Source: Niveispirillum irakense DSM 11586
GTDB taxonomy: Bacteria; Pseudomonadota; Alphaproteobacteria; Azospirillales; Azospirillaceae
Reading direction: 5' to 3'
Length of the DNA stretch: 64,000 bases
NCBI RefSeq assembly: GCF_000429645.1
Contig: NZ_KE386936.1
Coordinates: 93,756-157,755 of the forward strand
Shown here in pieces: positions 42,551-51,217 of this stretch. Made by a program: the position numbers and the translations under genes. The notes under the pieces were generated by a model. It was not told the origin of the DNA. It searched no databases and was given only the letters and a program-made list of their open reading frames with translations. Numbering within the stretch: the first letter of the stretch is position 1; every line of letters starts with the position of its first letter.

Positions 42551-45121
42551 ATGGTGAGCTTCCGTAACCGGCTTATGGGTGCAGTGGCTGTCGGTGCGTG
42601 TCTTTCCGTTGCGTCCCCCGCGCGTGCCGAGGAGACATCCTCGGGCGCGCAATATTCTGTCAATGATTACGGCCATATCGGCCTGTTCCAGACCCCGACG
42701 GCCCGGATGAACCGGGAGGGTCAGTTCCATGGCGGGGCAAGCTTTGTATGGCCCAACCGCCGCTATTTCATAACGTTACAGGCCATGCCCTGGCTTGAGA
42801 CCACATTGCGCTATACGGATGTGCGCAATGCCTTGTACGGTCCGGAGGAGTTCAGCGGGGATCAGACCTATAAGGATCGCGGTTTCGATCTGAAGCTCCG
42901 GCTGATGAAGGAGACGGATTGGCTGCCGGATCTGTCGGTCGGCATGCGCGACATTGCCGGTACCGGCTTTTTCCAGTCGGAATATGTGGTGGCCAACAAA
43001 CAATTTGGCCCCTGGGATGCGTCCCTCGGTATGGCCTGGGGCCAACTGGGTTCACGCGGGCATTTCGACAATCCACTGGGCCTGTTTTCCGACCGTTTCA
43101 AAACCCGGCCGGGTTTCAGCGGAGAGGTCGGCAATCTCGGGAACAATTATTTCCGGGGGGAGCAGGTTGCCCTTTTTGGTGGCGTTCGTTACCAGACCCC
43201 CGTTCCCGGTCTGGCTTTGATGGCGGAATATGACAGCAACGCCTATCGCAATGAAGTGGGTGGTGCGTTACCCGTTGATTTGCCCATCAATGCGGGGGTG
43301 ACATATACGCCATGGGGCTGGCTTCAGATCGGGCTGGGCGTGGAACGTGGCAACAAACTCCTGTTCCGGGTTGTAACCACCACCAATTTCAATGACGAAT
43401 CCCGGGTTCCCAAAGTGGACCCGCCGCCGCCACCTTTACAGCCGCGGCCGGCCCCCGCTCTTTTGCCCGCAGCCGCATCGGCTTTCCCCCCCCTGCCAGA
43501 ATCCCCCTCCGACCCGCAGCCCTCACCGCGTGATCAAACTGTTCGTATCTCAGTTGCAAGTCAGGCCGCGTTGGATGGCCTGCGCCTTGTCAACACCGTC
43601 CAGGGGGCGTCCGGGCTGGAATTGACCGTGGCCGGCAGCCCCTACCGGGATGCCTTCACCGCCGCGATGGCTCTGGCGACCCGGGCTGCCCTGGCCGATC
43701 CCGACCTGCAGGGCGGCATCCATGTACGGATGGTCGAGCTGGGGCAAGAGCGTCTGCGCATGACGTTTGATGCCGCGCAGCTCCGACACACTCCGAGTAT
43801 TCTGGGAGACATGGCGGAACCGGCGGATTCTGCCGCCCCCGTGGCCGATGCCCCTCCGGTCATGGTTGATCACAGCCCACAGGTGCTGTCAGCGGCGGAT
43901 GGTGCGCCGACGGTCGCGGAGCAGAAGGAACTGGAGCGGCTGCTCAAGCTCCAGGGGTTCGGTCTGGTGGCCGCCGATTACAAGCCTTATTCCGTGCGGC
44001 TTTATCTTACCCAGAACCGCTACCGGCGGATTCCGCAGGCTATCGGTCGGGCCGCCCGGTCAGCTTCCGTGACCCTGCCTGCACGGTTTGAGGAAATCAG
44101 TATCGTGCTGATGGAAAAGAGCATTGAGACGCTCGAAGCCACCATCATGCGCACCGACCTGGAATATGCGGAGACGCCGGGCCGTGGGTCGCTGGGGGAG
44201 GTGCTGTCCCGTGCCCGCTTCGAGGAGCCGGCACTGAAACTGAACCAGGCGAGTCACCCGGCACCATCTTCTTATCCAACCACGTCATTTTTCGTGTCGC
44301 CGGCCTTTCGCCAAACCATCGGCCGTCCGGAAGCATTCTTTCTGTATCAGTTGTGGATGCGGGTAGGCGGAAGCGTGCAACTTGGCAGCGGGCTTTCGGT
44401 CTTCGGGGCGGTGGGTATCGATATCTACAATAATTTCGACAAGCTCCGCATTCCCTCCGACAGCGTGCTGCCCCATGTCCGCTCGGATATCAAAGAGTAT
44501 CTGGCCGAGGGCACAACGGCTTTGACCCACGCGCAGCTTGATTACAACTTCACCATTGCCCAGGGTTGGTATGGTCATCTCTATGGCGGGTTGCTGGATG
44601 AAATGTTCGGCGGCGTGGGCGGGGAAGTCCTGTACCGACCCTTTGGTCGCAACTGGGCGGTCGGTGCCGATCTGAACTGGGTGCGGCAGCGTGATTATAA
44701 CCAGTGGTTTGATTTCCGGAACTATGACACGCTCACGGGCCATCTGACCGGCTATTACTATATCGATCGCTTAGACTTGAATACTCAGGTCTCTGTCGGT
44801 CGTTATCTGGCAAAGGATGTCGGGGCGACATTCAATATATCCCGCACCTTTGACAGTGGCATCACCGTCGGCGCCTTCGCGACCTTCACCGATGTTTCGT
44901 CCAGGGATTTCGGCGAAGGGAGCTTCGACAAAGGGATATATATTTCGATCCCCCTTGATCAGCTCTATGTCCGCTCGGTCCGCGGCAGCATGGGATGGGG
45001 CTGGCGGCCGCTGGTGCGCGATGGCGGGCAGATGCTGGGCGTTCGCGGTCCTTTGATCAGCACGACGGGATCCCGCGACATGGTGTCCTTCCAGCGAACC
45101 TTGGGGACAATGCTGGACTGA
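42551..45121 (+). CDS. YjbH-family outer-membrane exopolysaccharide protein
   Basis: 856 residues. Signal peptide about 1-27 (CLSVASPARA/EE). Residues about 37-290 show the YjbH signature: YGHIGLFQTPTARMNREGQF, PWLETTLRYTDVRN, YKDRGFDLKLRLMKETDWLP and GTGFFQSEYVVANKQFG. A Pro-rich linker (about 295-330) follows. The C-terminal half (about 560-856) is beta-rich, with KEYLAEGTTALTHAQLDYNF and FGGVGGEVLYRPFGRNWAVG, suggesting a second barrel segment. Predicted beta-barrel lipopolysaccharide/exopolysaccharide secretion partner. 147 bases after the SLBB gene, same direction. Confidence 0.88.
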   Translation: MVSFRNRLMGAVAVGACLSVASPARAEETSSGAQYSVNDYGHIGLFQTPTARMNREGQFHGGASFVWPNRRYFITLQAMPWLETTLRYTDVRNALYGPEEFSGDQTYKDRGFDLKLRLMKETDWLPDLSVGMRDIAGTGFFQSEYVVANKQFGPWDASLGMAWGQLGSRGHFDNPLGLFSDRFKTRPGFSGEVGNLGNNYFRGEQVALFGGVRYQTPVPGLALMAEYDSNAYRNEVGGALPVDLPINAGVTYTPWGWLQIGLGVERGNKLLFRVVTTTNFNDESRVPKVDPPPPPLQPRPAPALLPAAASAFPPLPESPSDPQPSPRDQTVRISVASQAALDGLRLVNTVQGASGLELTVAGSPYRDAFTAAMALATRAALADPDLQGGIHVRMVELGQERLRMTFDAAQLRHTPSILGDMAEPADSAAPVADAPPVMVDHSPQVLSAADGAPTVAEQKELERLLKLQGFGLVAADYKPYSVRLYLTQNRYRRIPQAIGRAARSASVTLPARFEEISIVLMEKSIETLEATIMRTDLEYAETPGRGSLGEVLSRARFEEPALKLNQASHPAPSSYPTTSFFVSPAFRQTIGRPEAFFLYQLWMRVGGSVQLGSGLSVFGAVGIDIYNNFDKLRIPSDSVLPHVRSDIKEYLAEGTTALTHAQLDYNFTIAQGWYGHLYGGLLDEMFGGVGGEVLYRPFGRNWAVGADLNWVRQRDYNQWFDFRNYDTLTGHLTGYYYIDRLDLNTQVSVGRYLAKDVGATFNISRTFDSGITVGAFATFTDVSSRDFGEGSFDKGIYISIPLDQLYVRSVRGSMGWGWRPLVRDGGQMLGVRGPLISTTGSRDMVSFQRTLGTMLD

Positions 45122-45182
45122 TAAGCCGGGAATGCGGCCCCAAACAGCCAGGCGCCGCAGCCTGGCTCCAGGGTGGCAATAT

Positions 45183-46010
45183 TCACGACCTGCTGTCGAT
45201 CACCTGTCTTGCCGTCATGAGATCGGACTGAATCCCTGGCGTTGGCAGCAGGGGGATCAGGCAGCGCAGCAATTTCAGGCTCCGGGGATTGAACAACAAC
45301 CGCAGCCGCAGCCGTTGCCACGCCGTCAGGGGCGTGCGCGTGAACAAGAACATGTCTTTCTGGTAAAAGACGGAATAGCCGAAACGTTCAGCAATGATCT
45401 CCAGCCCCTTGGGGCTATAGAAGAAAACATGCTGTCCGGTTTCCGGTGTCAGGTACCACCAGTCCGCCCCCTGACCCGTGTAGAAGCAGGTCGTCCCCAG
45501 GAAGGCCTGGGGTGCCGTGGCCAGCAGGCCGGGCAGATCGGCTTCGGGGTTGGCCAGATGCTCGACAACCTCGAACGCCGTCAGCAGGTCGACAGGTCCT
45601 GCCGGCTCCTGCTGGAAACCAATGCCATAGGTGGCCTTGGCGAACCGGTCTGTTGTCCAGGCATCCAGACCGCTGTCCCGCAGCAACCGGCAGAGCAGCC
45701 CGTCCCCGCCGCCAAAATCCAGCAGGCGGCGGGCACCCAGGATACGGGCGGTGAACAGGGTGAGTGCCCAGTTGTTCAGCACACGTTGGCCGGCGCCCGT
45801 ATCCAGCGTCGCTAAATTCCCACCGGCATAGCTTTCTTCCAGCCAGTATGGCCTCTCTGTCTGCAGGGACCCGCAATGCCCGCAGACGGCATATGTCACA
45901 TCGTATCGACCAAGAACCCGGCCTTTGAAGGCCGTGCGGGCCGGGTGACCACACAGACGACAGGTGACTCCGGATGGCTCGGACGTCGGGGGCAGGTGGT
46001 CGGTCGGCAC
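45183..46010 (-). CDS. Class I SAM methyltransferase with N-terminal Cys-rich (zinc-ribbon-like) segment
   Basis: 275 residues from GTG 46010. N-terminal CRLCGHP...CGHCGS suggests a zinc ribbon, as in sugar C-methyltransferase families. SAM motif LLDFGGGDGLLCRLL (motif I) and ADVLTAFEVVEHL-type region (LLTAFEVVEHLANP), ending with a C-terminal basic helical part. A sugar or lipid-linked intermediate methyltransferase is likely; the substrate is unknown. It points towards the YjbH-like gene (convergent, 61 bases apart). Confidence 0.75.
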   Translation of the reverse strand: MPTDHLPPTSEPSGVTCRLCGHPARTAFKGRVLGRYDVTYAVCGHCGSLQTERPYWLEESYAGGNLATLDTGAGQRVLNNWALTLFTARILGARRLLDFGGGDGLLCRLLRDSGLDAWTTDRFAKATYGIGFQQEPAGPVDLLTAFEVVEHLANPEADLPGLLATAPQAFLGTTCFYTGQGADWWYLTPETGQHVFFYSPKGLEIIAERFGYSVFYQKDMFLFTRTPLTAWQRLRLRLLFNPRSLKLLRCLIPLLPTPGIQSDLMTARQVIDSRS

Positions 46011-46117
46011 GGATATTTACTTTCTGAAGGATCGACACATGGGTTTCTACCAGCGAAGCGCATGATCGAACAAGATCGGCGCTCCGTCTTCGACGGGGCA
46101 TGTTGCTTATGGCGGGC

Positions 46118-46151
46118 GGGGCGGAAGCCGGCTTCTTGCCGCTTCCGCCCC
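46118..46151. other. Stem-loop in the divergent region before the GT4 gene
   Basis: GGGGCGGAAGC (46118-46128) and GCTTCCGCCCC (46141-46151), perfect 11-bp stem with 12-base loop, followed by CTTCTTGC. It lies within the 290-bp gap between the minus-strand methyltransferase gene and the plus-strand GT4 gene; terminator-like for plus-strand read-through. Confidence 0.5.
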
Positions 46152-46300
46152 CTTCTTGCAGGCAAAGCCTGTCTGGTTGATCCGAAAGCCGTTGATAGAT
46201 ATTCCAAATGGATGTACCAGCACACGGGTCTGTTGTGCCGGCAGCAGCAAACCTTCCGGCCCCGGCATATCTTCCTGTCTTGTAGGCAACAGGTCGCCCC

Positions 46301-47416
46301 ATGGGAAAGCCGACGGTCGTTTTCGACCACCACACCTTTTCTTCCCATCGTTTCGGTGGCGTGTCCCGCTATTTCGCCAAGCTGATCGGCAATGCCCGTC
46401 GGGATGAGCGTCTGGATATCGTGACCCCGTTTCGGTACGTCCAGAATGAACATTTGCTGCATGAAGAGCCGGAACGGTTCCGTGCGATCCTGGGCAATCG
46501 GCCCTTCCGGGGACAGGGGCGGCTGCTGCACAGCGTGAACCGGCTGCTGGTCGGCCGCACCCTGCGGCGGGGGCGCTTTGATCTGCTGCATCCCACCAGC
46601 TACGACCCCTGGTTTCTGCCCGATCTCGGGACCAAGCCTTTTGTTCTCACGGTATATGACCTGATCCACGAGCTTTATGCCGACCGCTTCACGGCGGCGG
46701 AACTGGCGATGGAGGATAAGCGCCCGCTACTGGCGCGGGCCGCCCATATCATAACCATTTCCGACAGCACCAAGGCCGACCTGATCCGGCTGCACAATGT
46801 CGCTGCCGACAAGATCACCACCATCCATCTGGGCGGTGACCATGTGATCGACGATGCGCGGTCCGCCGGTTCCCTGCCGGTTCCCGCCTTGCCGGACCGC
46901 TATGTGCTGTTCGTGGGCACCCGTGGCCGGTACAAGAATTTCGACCGCTGTGCGGCGGCTGTTGCGTCGCTGATGGTCACCCGGCCCGATCTGCATCTGG
47001 TCTGTGTGGGCGGCGGCCCGTTGAAGGCGGCAGAGCTTGCCCCCTTCGCCGGCATGGCCGGACGGGTGCATCAGATGAACCTGCATGACAGCCAGATGCA
47101 GGCTGTTTACAGCCGTGCGGCACTGTTCGTCTTTCCGTCGCTTTATGAAGGGTTTGGCTTACCCCTGGTGGAAGCGGCCTTCTGCGGTTGCCCGGTCGCC
47201 TGTTCTGATCGCAGCAGCCTGCCCGAGGTGGGGGGCGACGCCGCCCTCTATTTCGACCCGGAGAGGGTGGACGATATGGCGGATGTGATGGGCCGGCTGC
47301 TGGATGATACTGCCTTGCATGCCGAAATGCGTCGCCGTGGCAGCCTGCGGGCGCAGGATTTCACCTGGCGTCACACCACCGCGCAAACCATAGGGCTTTA
47401 CAAGCAGATCGTCTGA
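46301..47416 (+). CDS. Family 4 glycosyltransferase
   Basis: 371 residues, the usual GT-B length. HHTFSSHRFGGVSRYFAKLI at the N-terminus (acceptor side), YVLFVGTRGRYKNFDRCAAA at the domain boundary, and the donor-binding FPSLYEGFGLPLVEAAFCGC with the catalytic-type E-x7-E. Cytoplasmic, GDP- or UDP-sugar dependent by family. It precedes the GDP-sugar dehydratase-like gene by 39 bases, so the two may be cotranscribed. Confidence 0.9.
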   Translation: MGKPTVVFDHHTFSSHRFGGVSRYFAKLIGNARRDERLDIVTPFRYVQNEHLLHEEPERFRAILGNRPFRGQGRLLHSVNRLLVGRTLRRGRFDLLHPTSYDPWFLPDLGTKPFVLTVYDLIHELYADRFTAAELAMEDKRPLLARAAHIITISDSTKADLIRLHNVAADKITTIHLGGDHVIDDARSAGSLPVPALPDRYVLFVGTRGRYKNFDRCAAAVASLMVTRPDLHLVCVGGGPLKAAELAPFAGMAGRVHQMNLHDSQMQAVYSRAALFVFPSLYEGFGLPLVEAAFCGCPVACSDRSSLPEVGGDAALYFDPERVDDMADVMGRLLDDTALHAEMRRRGSLRAQDFTWRHTTAQTIGLYKQIV

Positions 47417-47455
47417 TTGATACCGGAGATGGTGCGCTTACCAGGAGACGGAACG

Positions 47456-48433
47456 ATGAAGGCCCTCATTTGCGGCATATCAGGCCAGGATGGCGCCTAT
47501 CTCGCCCGACTGCTGGTGGACAAGGGGTATCAGGTTTACGGAACCTCCCGCGATGCGCAATCGGCATCCTTCGCCAGCCTGCGCCTGCTGGGGCTGGAGA
47601 ATAAGGTCACGCTGAAATCGCTGGCACCGACGGATTTCCGCAGCGTCCTTCAGACCATGGTTACGGTGGATGCGGATGAAATCTATCTCCTTGCGGGGCA
47701 GAGTTCGGTCGGCCTGTCGTTTGAACAGCCTATGGAGACGCTGGAGAGCATCAGCGTGGGCACCCAGAACTTCCTGGAAGCGATCCGCTTTGTTGGCAAG
47801 CCCGTCCGGTTCTATAGCGCCGGGTCCAGCGAATGCTTCGGCGATGCCGATGAACCCTGTAATGAGTTGACCCCGTTCCGTCCCCGCAGCCCCTATGCCG
47901 TGGCCAAGGCAGCGGCCTTCTGGCAGGTGGCCAATTACCGGGAGGCGTACGGGCTTTATGCCTGCACCGGCATCCTGTTCAACCATGAAAGCCCCTTACG
48001 GCCGGAACGCTTTGTCACCCGCAAGATCGTGGCCGCTGCCTGCCGCATTGCCGCCGGACAGCAGCAGGGGTTGCGCTTGGGCAATCTGGATATCCACCGC
48101 GATTGGGGGTGGGCGCCGGACTATGTGGAAGCCATGTGGCGCATGCTGCAGCAGCCAACAGCCGATGATTTCGTTATCGGGACGGGCCGAAGCCACGCTT
48201 TGCGCGATTTCGTCGCCGCGGCCTTTGCCGAATTCGGGCTGGACTGGACACAGCATGTGGAGAGTGACCCGACGCTGATGCGGCCCACCGATCTTCGCTA
48301 TGGCTGTGCTGATCCCCGCAAGGCGCTGGACCGGCTGGGGTGGCAGGCCACGGTGGATTTTGCGGGTATCATTGCCCGGTTGACCGGGTATGAGCGGGAT
48401 CGCGCAGCAGGCCACCCGCCCAGCCTGACCTGA
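47456..48433 (+). CDS. Second GDP-mannose 4,6-dehydratase-like enzyme (short)
   Basis: 325 residues from ATG 47456, which has CCAGGAG upstream. Rossmann motif GISGQDGAYLARLLVDKGYQ, SSECFGDADEPCNELTPFRP, catalytic Tyr-Lys in PYAVAKAAAFWQVANYREAY and [20 protein letters not shown] mark it as a member of the GDP-mannose dehydratase family. It is about 25 residues shorter than the canonical Gmd at 36907 and lacks its [13 protein letters not shown] segment (SRDAQSASFASL instead). Probably a GDP-sugar dehydratase or reductase for a second 6-deoxy sugar; exact product unknown. Confidence 0.8.
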   Translation: MKALICGISGQDGAYLARLLVDKGYQVYGTSRDAQSASFASLRLLGLENKVTLKSLAPTDFRSVLQTMVTVDADEIYLLAGQSSVGLSFEQPMETLESISVGTQNFLEAIRFVGKPVRFYSAGSSECFGDADEPCNELTPFRPRSPYAVAKAAAFWQVANYREAYGLYACTGILFNHESPLRPERFVTRKIVAAACRIAAGQQQGLRLGNLDIHRDWGWAPDYVEAMWRMLQQPTADDFVIGTGRSHALRDFVAAAFAEFGLDWTQHVESDPTLMRPTDLRYGCADPRKALDRLGWQATVDFAGIIARLTGYERDRAAGHPPSLT

Positions 48434-48563
48434 TCCGCGTGCCATGGCCGGCGCGGGTTGACGCTTCCGGCGTGCCCATGGCAGAACAGCGGGATATTGC
48501 CGGTGTGACACGCGCCCACCGGCCCCCGCCGGCCCGCAACGGCCTGTCTGTGGAGCATTCCGG

Positions 48564-50051
48564 GTGACCCAGGCCTCGACATACGCCAACAGGGTATCAG
48601 CCCGGTCAAACGGATCAGCCGATATCCTGTTCTACATGGTTGTGGCAGCCTTTGTGCTGCAACCAGCATTTTTCCTGGGGCGGGAGATTGGGGGGGGATG
48701 GATCTCCGCCAGCCTGTTCTTGAGCATTGCCGCTGGGGGCATTGCCTATGCCATGGTCCTGGCTCACCAGATCAAACTCATCACCCGCCAGTTCCAGATT
48801 GTGGCCTGGTTCCTGCCATTTTTGTTCCTGGGCGTGCTGTCTATCCTGGTTTCTCCCTTTGCCGGGGCCATTTTTGCGCGCGGCCTGTCCCAGGTTATCG
48901 GTATGGCCGCCATGCTGGGCATGGTCATATTGGTGATCCAGATATGTGCGGATCGGCCGGATATGTTCATCCGGCTGCTGCGCTGGGGTATGGGCGGGGC
49001 TGCCGTCATTGGCGGGCTGGCGGTCTTCCAGTTTCTGGTCAACAACATCGTCCGGGCGGGGGTTATTGATTTCAGCCTGCTCAATGCCTTGTCCAGCGAG
49101 GATATGATCCTGCCGGCGAACCTTGTGGCCGGCCTGTACCGGGCTCATGTCTTCGCGAATGAGCCGAGCCATCTTGGTTTGTTTCTGTCGGCTTTTCTGG
49201 GGCCGGCCCTTATTCGTCTGAGGGTGCTGGGCAGGGGGTGGCAAATGGCTATCCGTCCCTTTGTGCGCCTGAGGGTGGCCGTGCTGATCACCGGCGGAAT
49301 TTTCGTCACCATTTCATCCGTAGCCTATATGGGCATGCTCGCCACGATGCTGGGGCTGATTTTCTTCCTGCCCCGCTTGAGTGTGTCGAAGCTGCTGCTG
49401 GTGACCGTCATGATTGTTGGTCTGGTGGGGGGGCTGGTGTTACTGCTGGGCGGCGGGGACAGTGATTTTCTGGTCAAGCTGGCTTCCCTGGGCATCGTTG
49501 GCGATGTGCTGGCCAACCGGGGCCTTGATCGGATTGCTACTGAGGAAGTCTCCGCCCTGGCCCTGGCGACAAACCTGTTTGTGACCGTCCAGAATCTGCA
49601 AGCGCACCCGCTTCTTGGCGTTGGCCTGGGGGGGCATCCCGTCGCCTTTGCCAACAATGATCTGGCATTGTTTGACATGGTGCCGCTGAGACTGCTGTAT
49701 CTGAATTCTCAGGATGCGGCGTCTTTGCTGTTACGGCTTTTATCGGAAACCGGAATTTTGGGGACCGGGGCTTTTTTCCTGTTCACTGCCGCCCTGTTCT
49801 TGCAGGTGCGACGCAGCATCGCCGGATTCCTTATTCTGGCCCAAAAAGATGCCCGCTTTCTGGGAATGGTTGCGGTCGGGATGGGGCTGGGTGGTTCCTT
49901 CCTGGGGGTTTTTCTCAGCTGTTTGGGCCGCCTTCCCTTTTATTATGGCGGCCCGCTATGGATTACGATCGCCATGGCGAGTGCCGTTGCGGCAGCTTAC
50001 CATTCCCGCCTTGCGCGGCAGAGCCGTGGATCGGCGGATGTCGGCACTTGA
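48564..50051 (+). CDS. Wzy/O-antigen-ligase-like polysaccharide polymerase (multi-span membrane protein)
   Basis: 495 residues from GTG 48564 (GGAG eight bases upstream). About eleven or twelve hydrophobic segments, for example ILFYMVVAAFVLQPAFFLG, MAAMLGMVILVIQI, LLLVTVMIVGLVGGLVLLLG and LGTGAFFLFTAALFL, with long loops after the ligase-like region (RGLDRIATEEVSALALATNL; HPLLGVGLGGHPVAF). This layout and the GVGLGG motif match O-antigen polymerases/ligases. Sequence is highly variable in the family, so polymerase versus ligase is not settled; the polysaccharide cluster favours polymerase. Confidence 0.78.
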   Translation: MTQASTYANRVSARSNGSADILFYMVVAAFVLQPAFFLGREIGGGWISASLFLSIAAGGIAYAMVLAHQIKLITRQFQIVAWFLPFLFLGVLSILVSPFAGAIFARGLSQVIGMAAMLGMVILVIQICADRPDMFIRLLRWGMGGAAVIGGLAVFQFLVNNIVRAGVIDFSLLNALSSEDMILPANLVAGLYRAHVFANEPSHLGLFLSAFLGPALIRLRVLGRGWQMAIRPFVRLRVAVLITGGIFVTISSVAYMGMLATMLGLIFFLPRLSVSKLLLVTVMIVGLVGGLVLLLGGGDSDFLVKLASLGIVGDVLANRGLDRIATEEVSALALATNLFVTVQNLQAHPLLGVGLGGHPVAFANNDLALFDMVPLRLLYLNSQDAASLLLRLLSETGILGTGAFFLFTAALFLQVRRSIAGFLILAQKDARFLGMVAVGMGLGGSFLGVFLSCLGRLPFYYGGPLWITIAMASAVAAAYHSRLARQSRGSADVGT

Positions 50052-50157
50052 GCGGTCATTTTAAAGATAATCATAAAGAACGCCGTGCCGCCGCAGGGCC
50101 TTGACACCTCACCGGCCAAATGGCCTAAAAGAAACCATAATCGCATAAGGGGCTGCT

Positions 50158-50892
50158 GTGTTCGCCGTTTTGCACAAGCGCTTGCGGCAGGCCCGCAAGC
50201 TGGTCGTTTTGCTTGGCAATCCCCGCTATCGTGGGGCGCTTCGTCATGGTGTCGGAGCCACGATCGAACATCACACCGCGTTGCGGATGGTAGGCACACC
50301 TGCCACCATCCTGGATGTCGGGGCCAATAAGGGTCAGTTCAGTCTGGCGGCCCGTGCCTTTTTTCCATCCGCCCGCATTGTTGCGTTTGAGCCGTTGCCC
50401 GACATGGCGGAACGCTGTGCCACGATCTTCAAGGGCGATTCCGCTTTTCGGGTTGTCCGGGCGGCGGTGGGGCCGGTGGCGCAGGAAATGACGCTGCATG
50501 TGGCTGGACGACCAGATAGCTCATCCCTGCTGCCAGTGGGGGAGGCCCAGGCCAGGCTTTTCCCCGGCACGCGGGAATGTGCCACCCTGCAGGTGCCTGT
50601 TGCCCCCTTGTCCAGCTTCCTGGAGGAGGCGGAGAAGACCGGCCCCCTTTTGCTGAAGATTGACGTTCAGGGGTTTGAGCTGGAGGTGCTGAAAGGGGCT
50701 GTGGATATTTTGCCGCAGGTCACCCATGCCTATGTCGAGGCCTCATTCATCCAGCTTTATGACGGGCAGGCCCTGGCTGCGGACGTGATCGCCTTTCTGG
50801 ATAAGGTCGGACTGCGCCTGGCGGGGATTTATAACCTGCATTGCGACGATCAGGGGCAGCCGGTGCAGGCGGATTTCCTGTTTCAGCGTTGA
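50158..50892 (+). CDS. FkbM-family SAM methyltransferase
   Basis: 244 residues from GTG 50158 with AAGGGG upstream. ATILDVGANKGQFSLAARAF is SAM motif I, IVAFEPLPDMAERC motif II, and LKIDVQGFELEVLKGA the FkbM hallmark. Family members O-methylate sugars or polyketides. Likely modifies a sugar of the polymer (inference from context). Confidence 0.88.
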   Translation: MFAVLHKRLRQARKLVVLLGNPRYRGALRHGVGATIEHHTALRMVGTPATILDVGANKGQFSLAARAFFPSARIVAFEPLPDMAERCATIFKGDSAFRVVRAAVGPVAQEMTLHVAGRPDSSSLLPVGEAQARLFPGTRECATLQVPVAPLSSFLEEAEKTGPLLLKIDVQGFELEVLKGAVDILPQVTHAYVEASFIQLYDGQALAADVIAFLDKVGLRLAGIYNLHCDDQGQPVQADFLFQR

Positions 50893-51217
50893 TGGGGGCG
50901 GTTTTCAGGCAATGGGATTGAAACCTGGTTGGGGGAGGAATGCCACAAAATAGAGGCAAGCCTTTTGTCTGGGCAGCGCTGGTTTGACTGATTTTTCAAC
51001 CAAATGACGCAGCTTCCGAACGAGGGAGAGGGGCTCGCCTCCTTGCAAGCCTATTGGCACTTGGGCAGGCTTCTGATAATCATCTTGCCAGTGAATCAGC
51101 TTTTCCCAACCTATCGGTGTGGTATTTTCGCGCCTATGGTCGCTGGGGGATCAGAGTCAACCAGGTCGGACCTTCCTCCGCTCTATTCTCTTGGCAAACA
51201 TCCGGCGGACCCCAGCT
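50893..51217. other. Intergenic region upstream of the initiating phosphotransferase
   Basis: 325 bp between two plus-strand genes. Some short imperfect repeats (GAGGCAAGCC / GGCTCGCCTC; AAGCC...GGCTT) but no intrinsic terminator and no well-matched promoter pair. A TGGCAC at 51055 has no matching -12 element for a sigma-54 promoter. Confidence 0.4.

Noticed and set aside
45876-46385. Plus-strand frame across the methyltransferase/GT4 gap
   Set aside because: It is antisense to the minus-strand methyltransferase start and overlaps the real GT4 start in another frame.
50101-50130. TTGACA as a -35 element before the FkbM methyltransferase gene
   Set aside because: The hexamer is perfect but no -10 with proper match lies 16-18 bases downstream.
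51055-51075. TGGCAC as part of a sigma-54 promoter
   Set aside because: No TTGC-type -12 element at the required distance.
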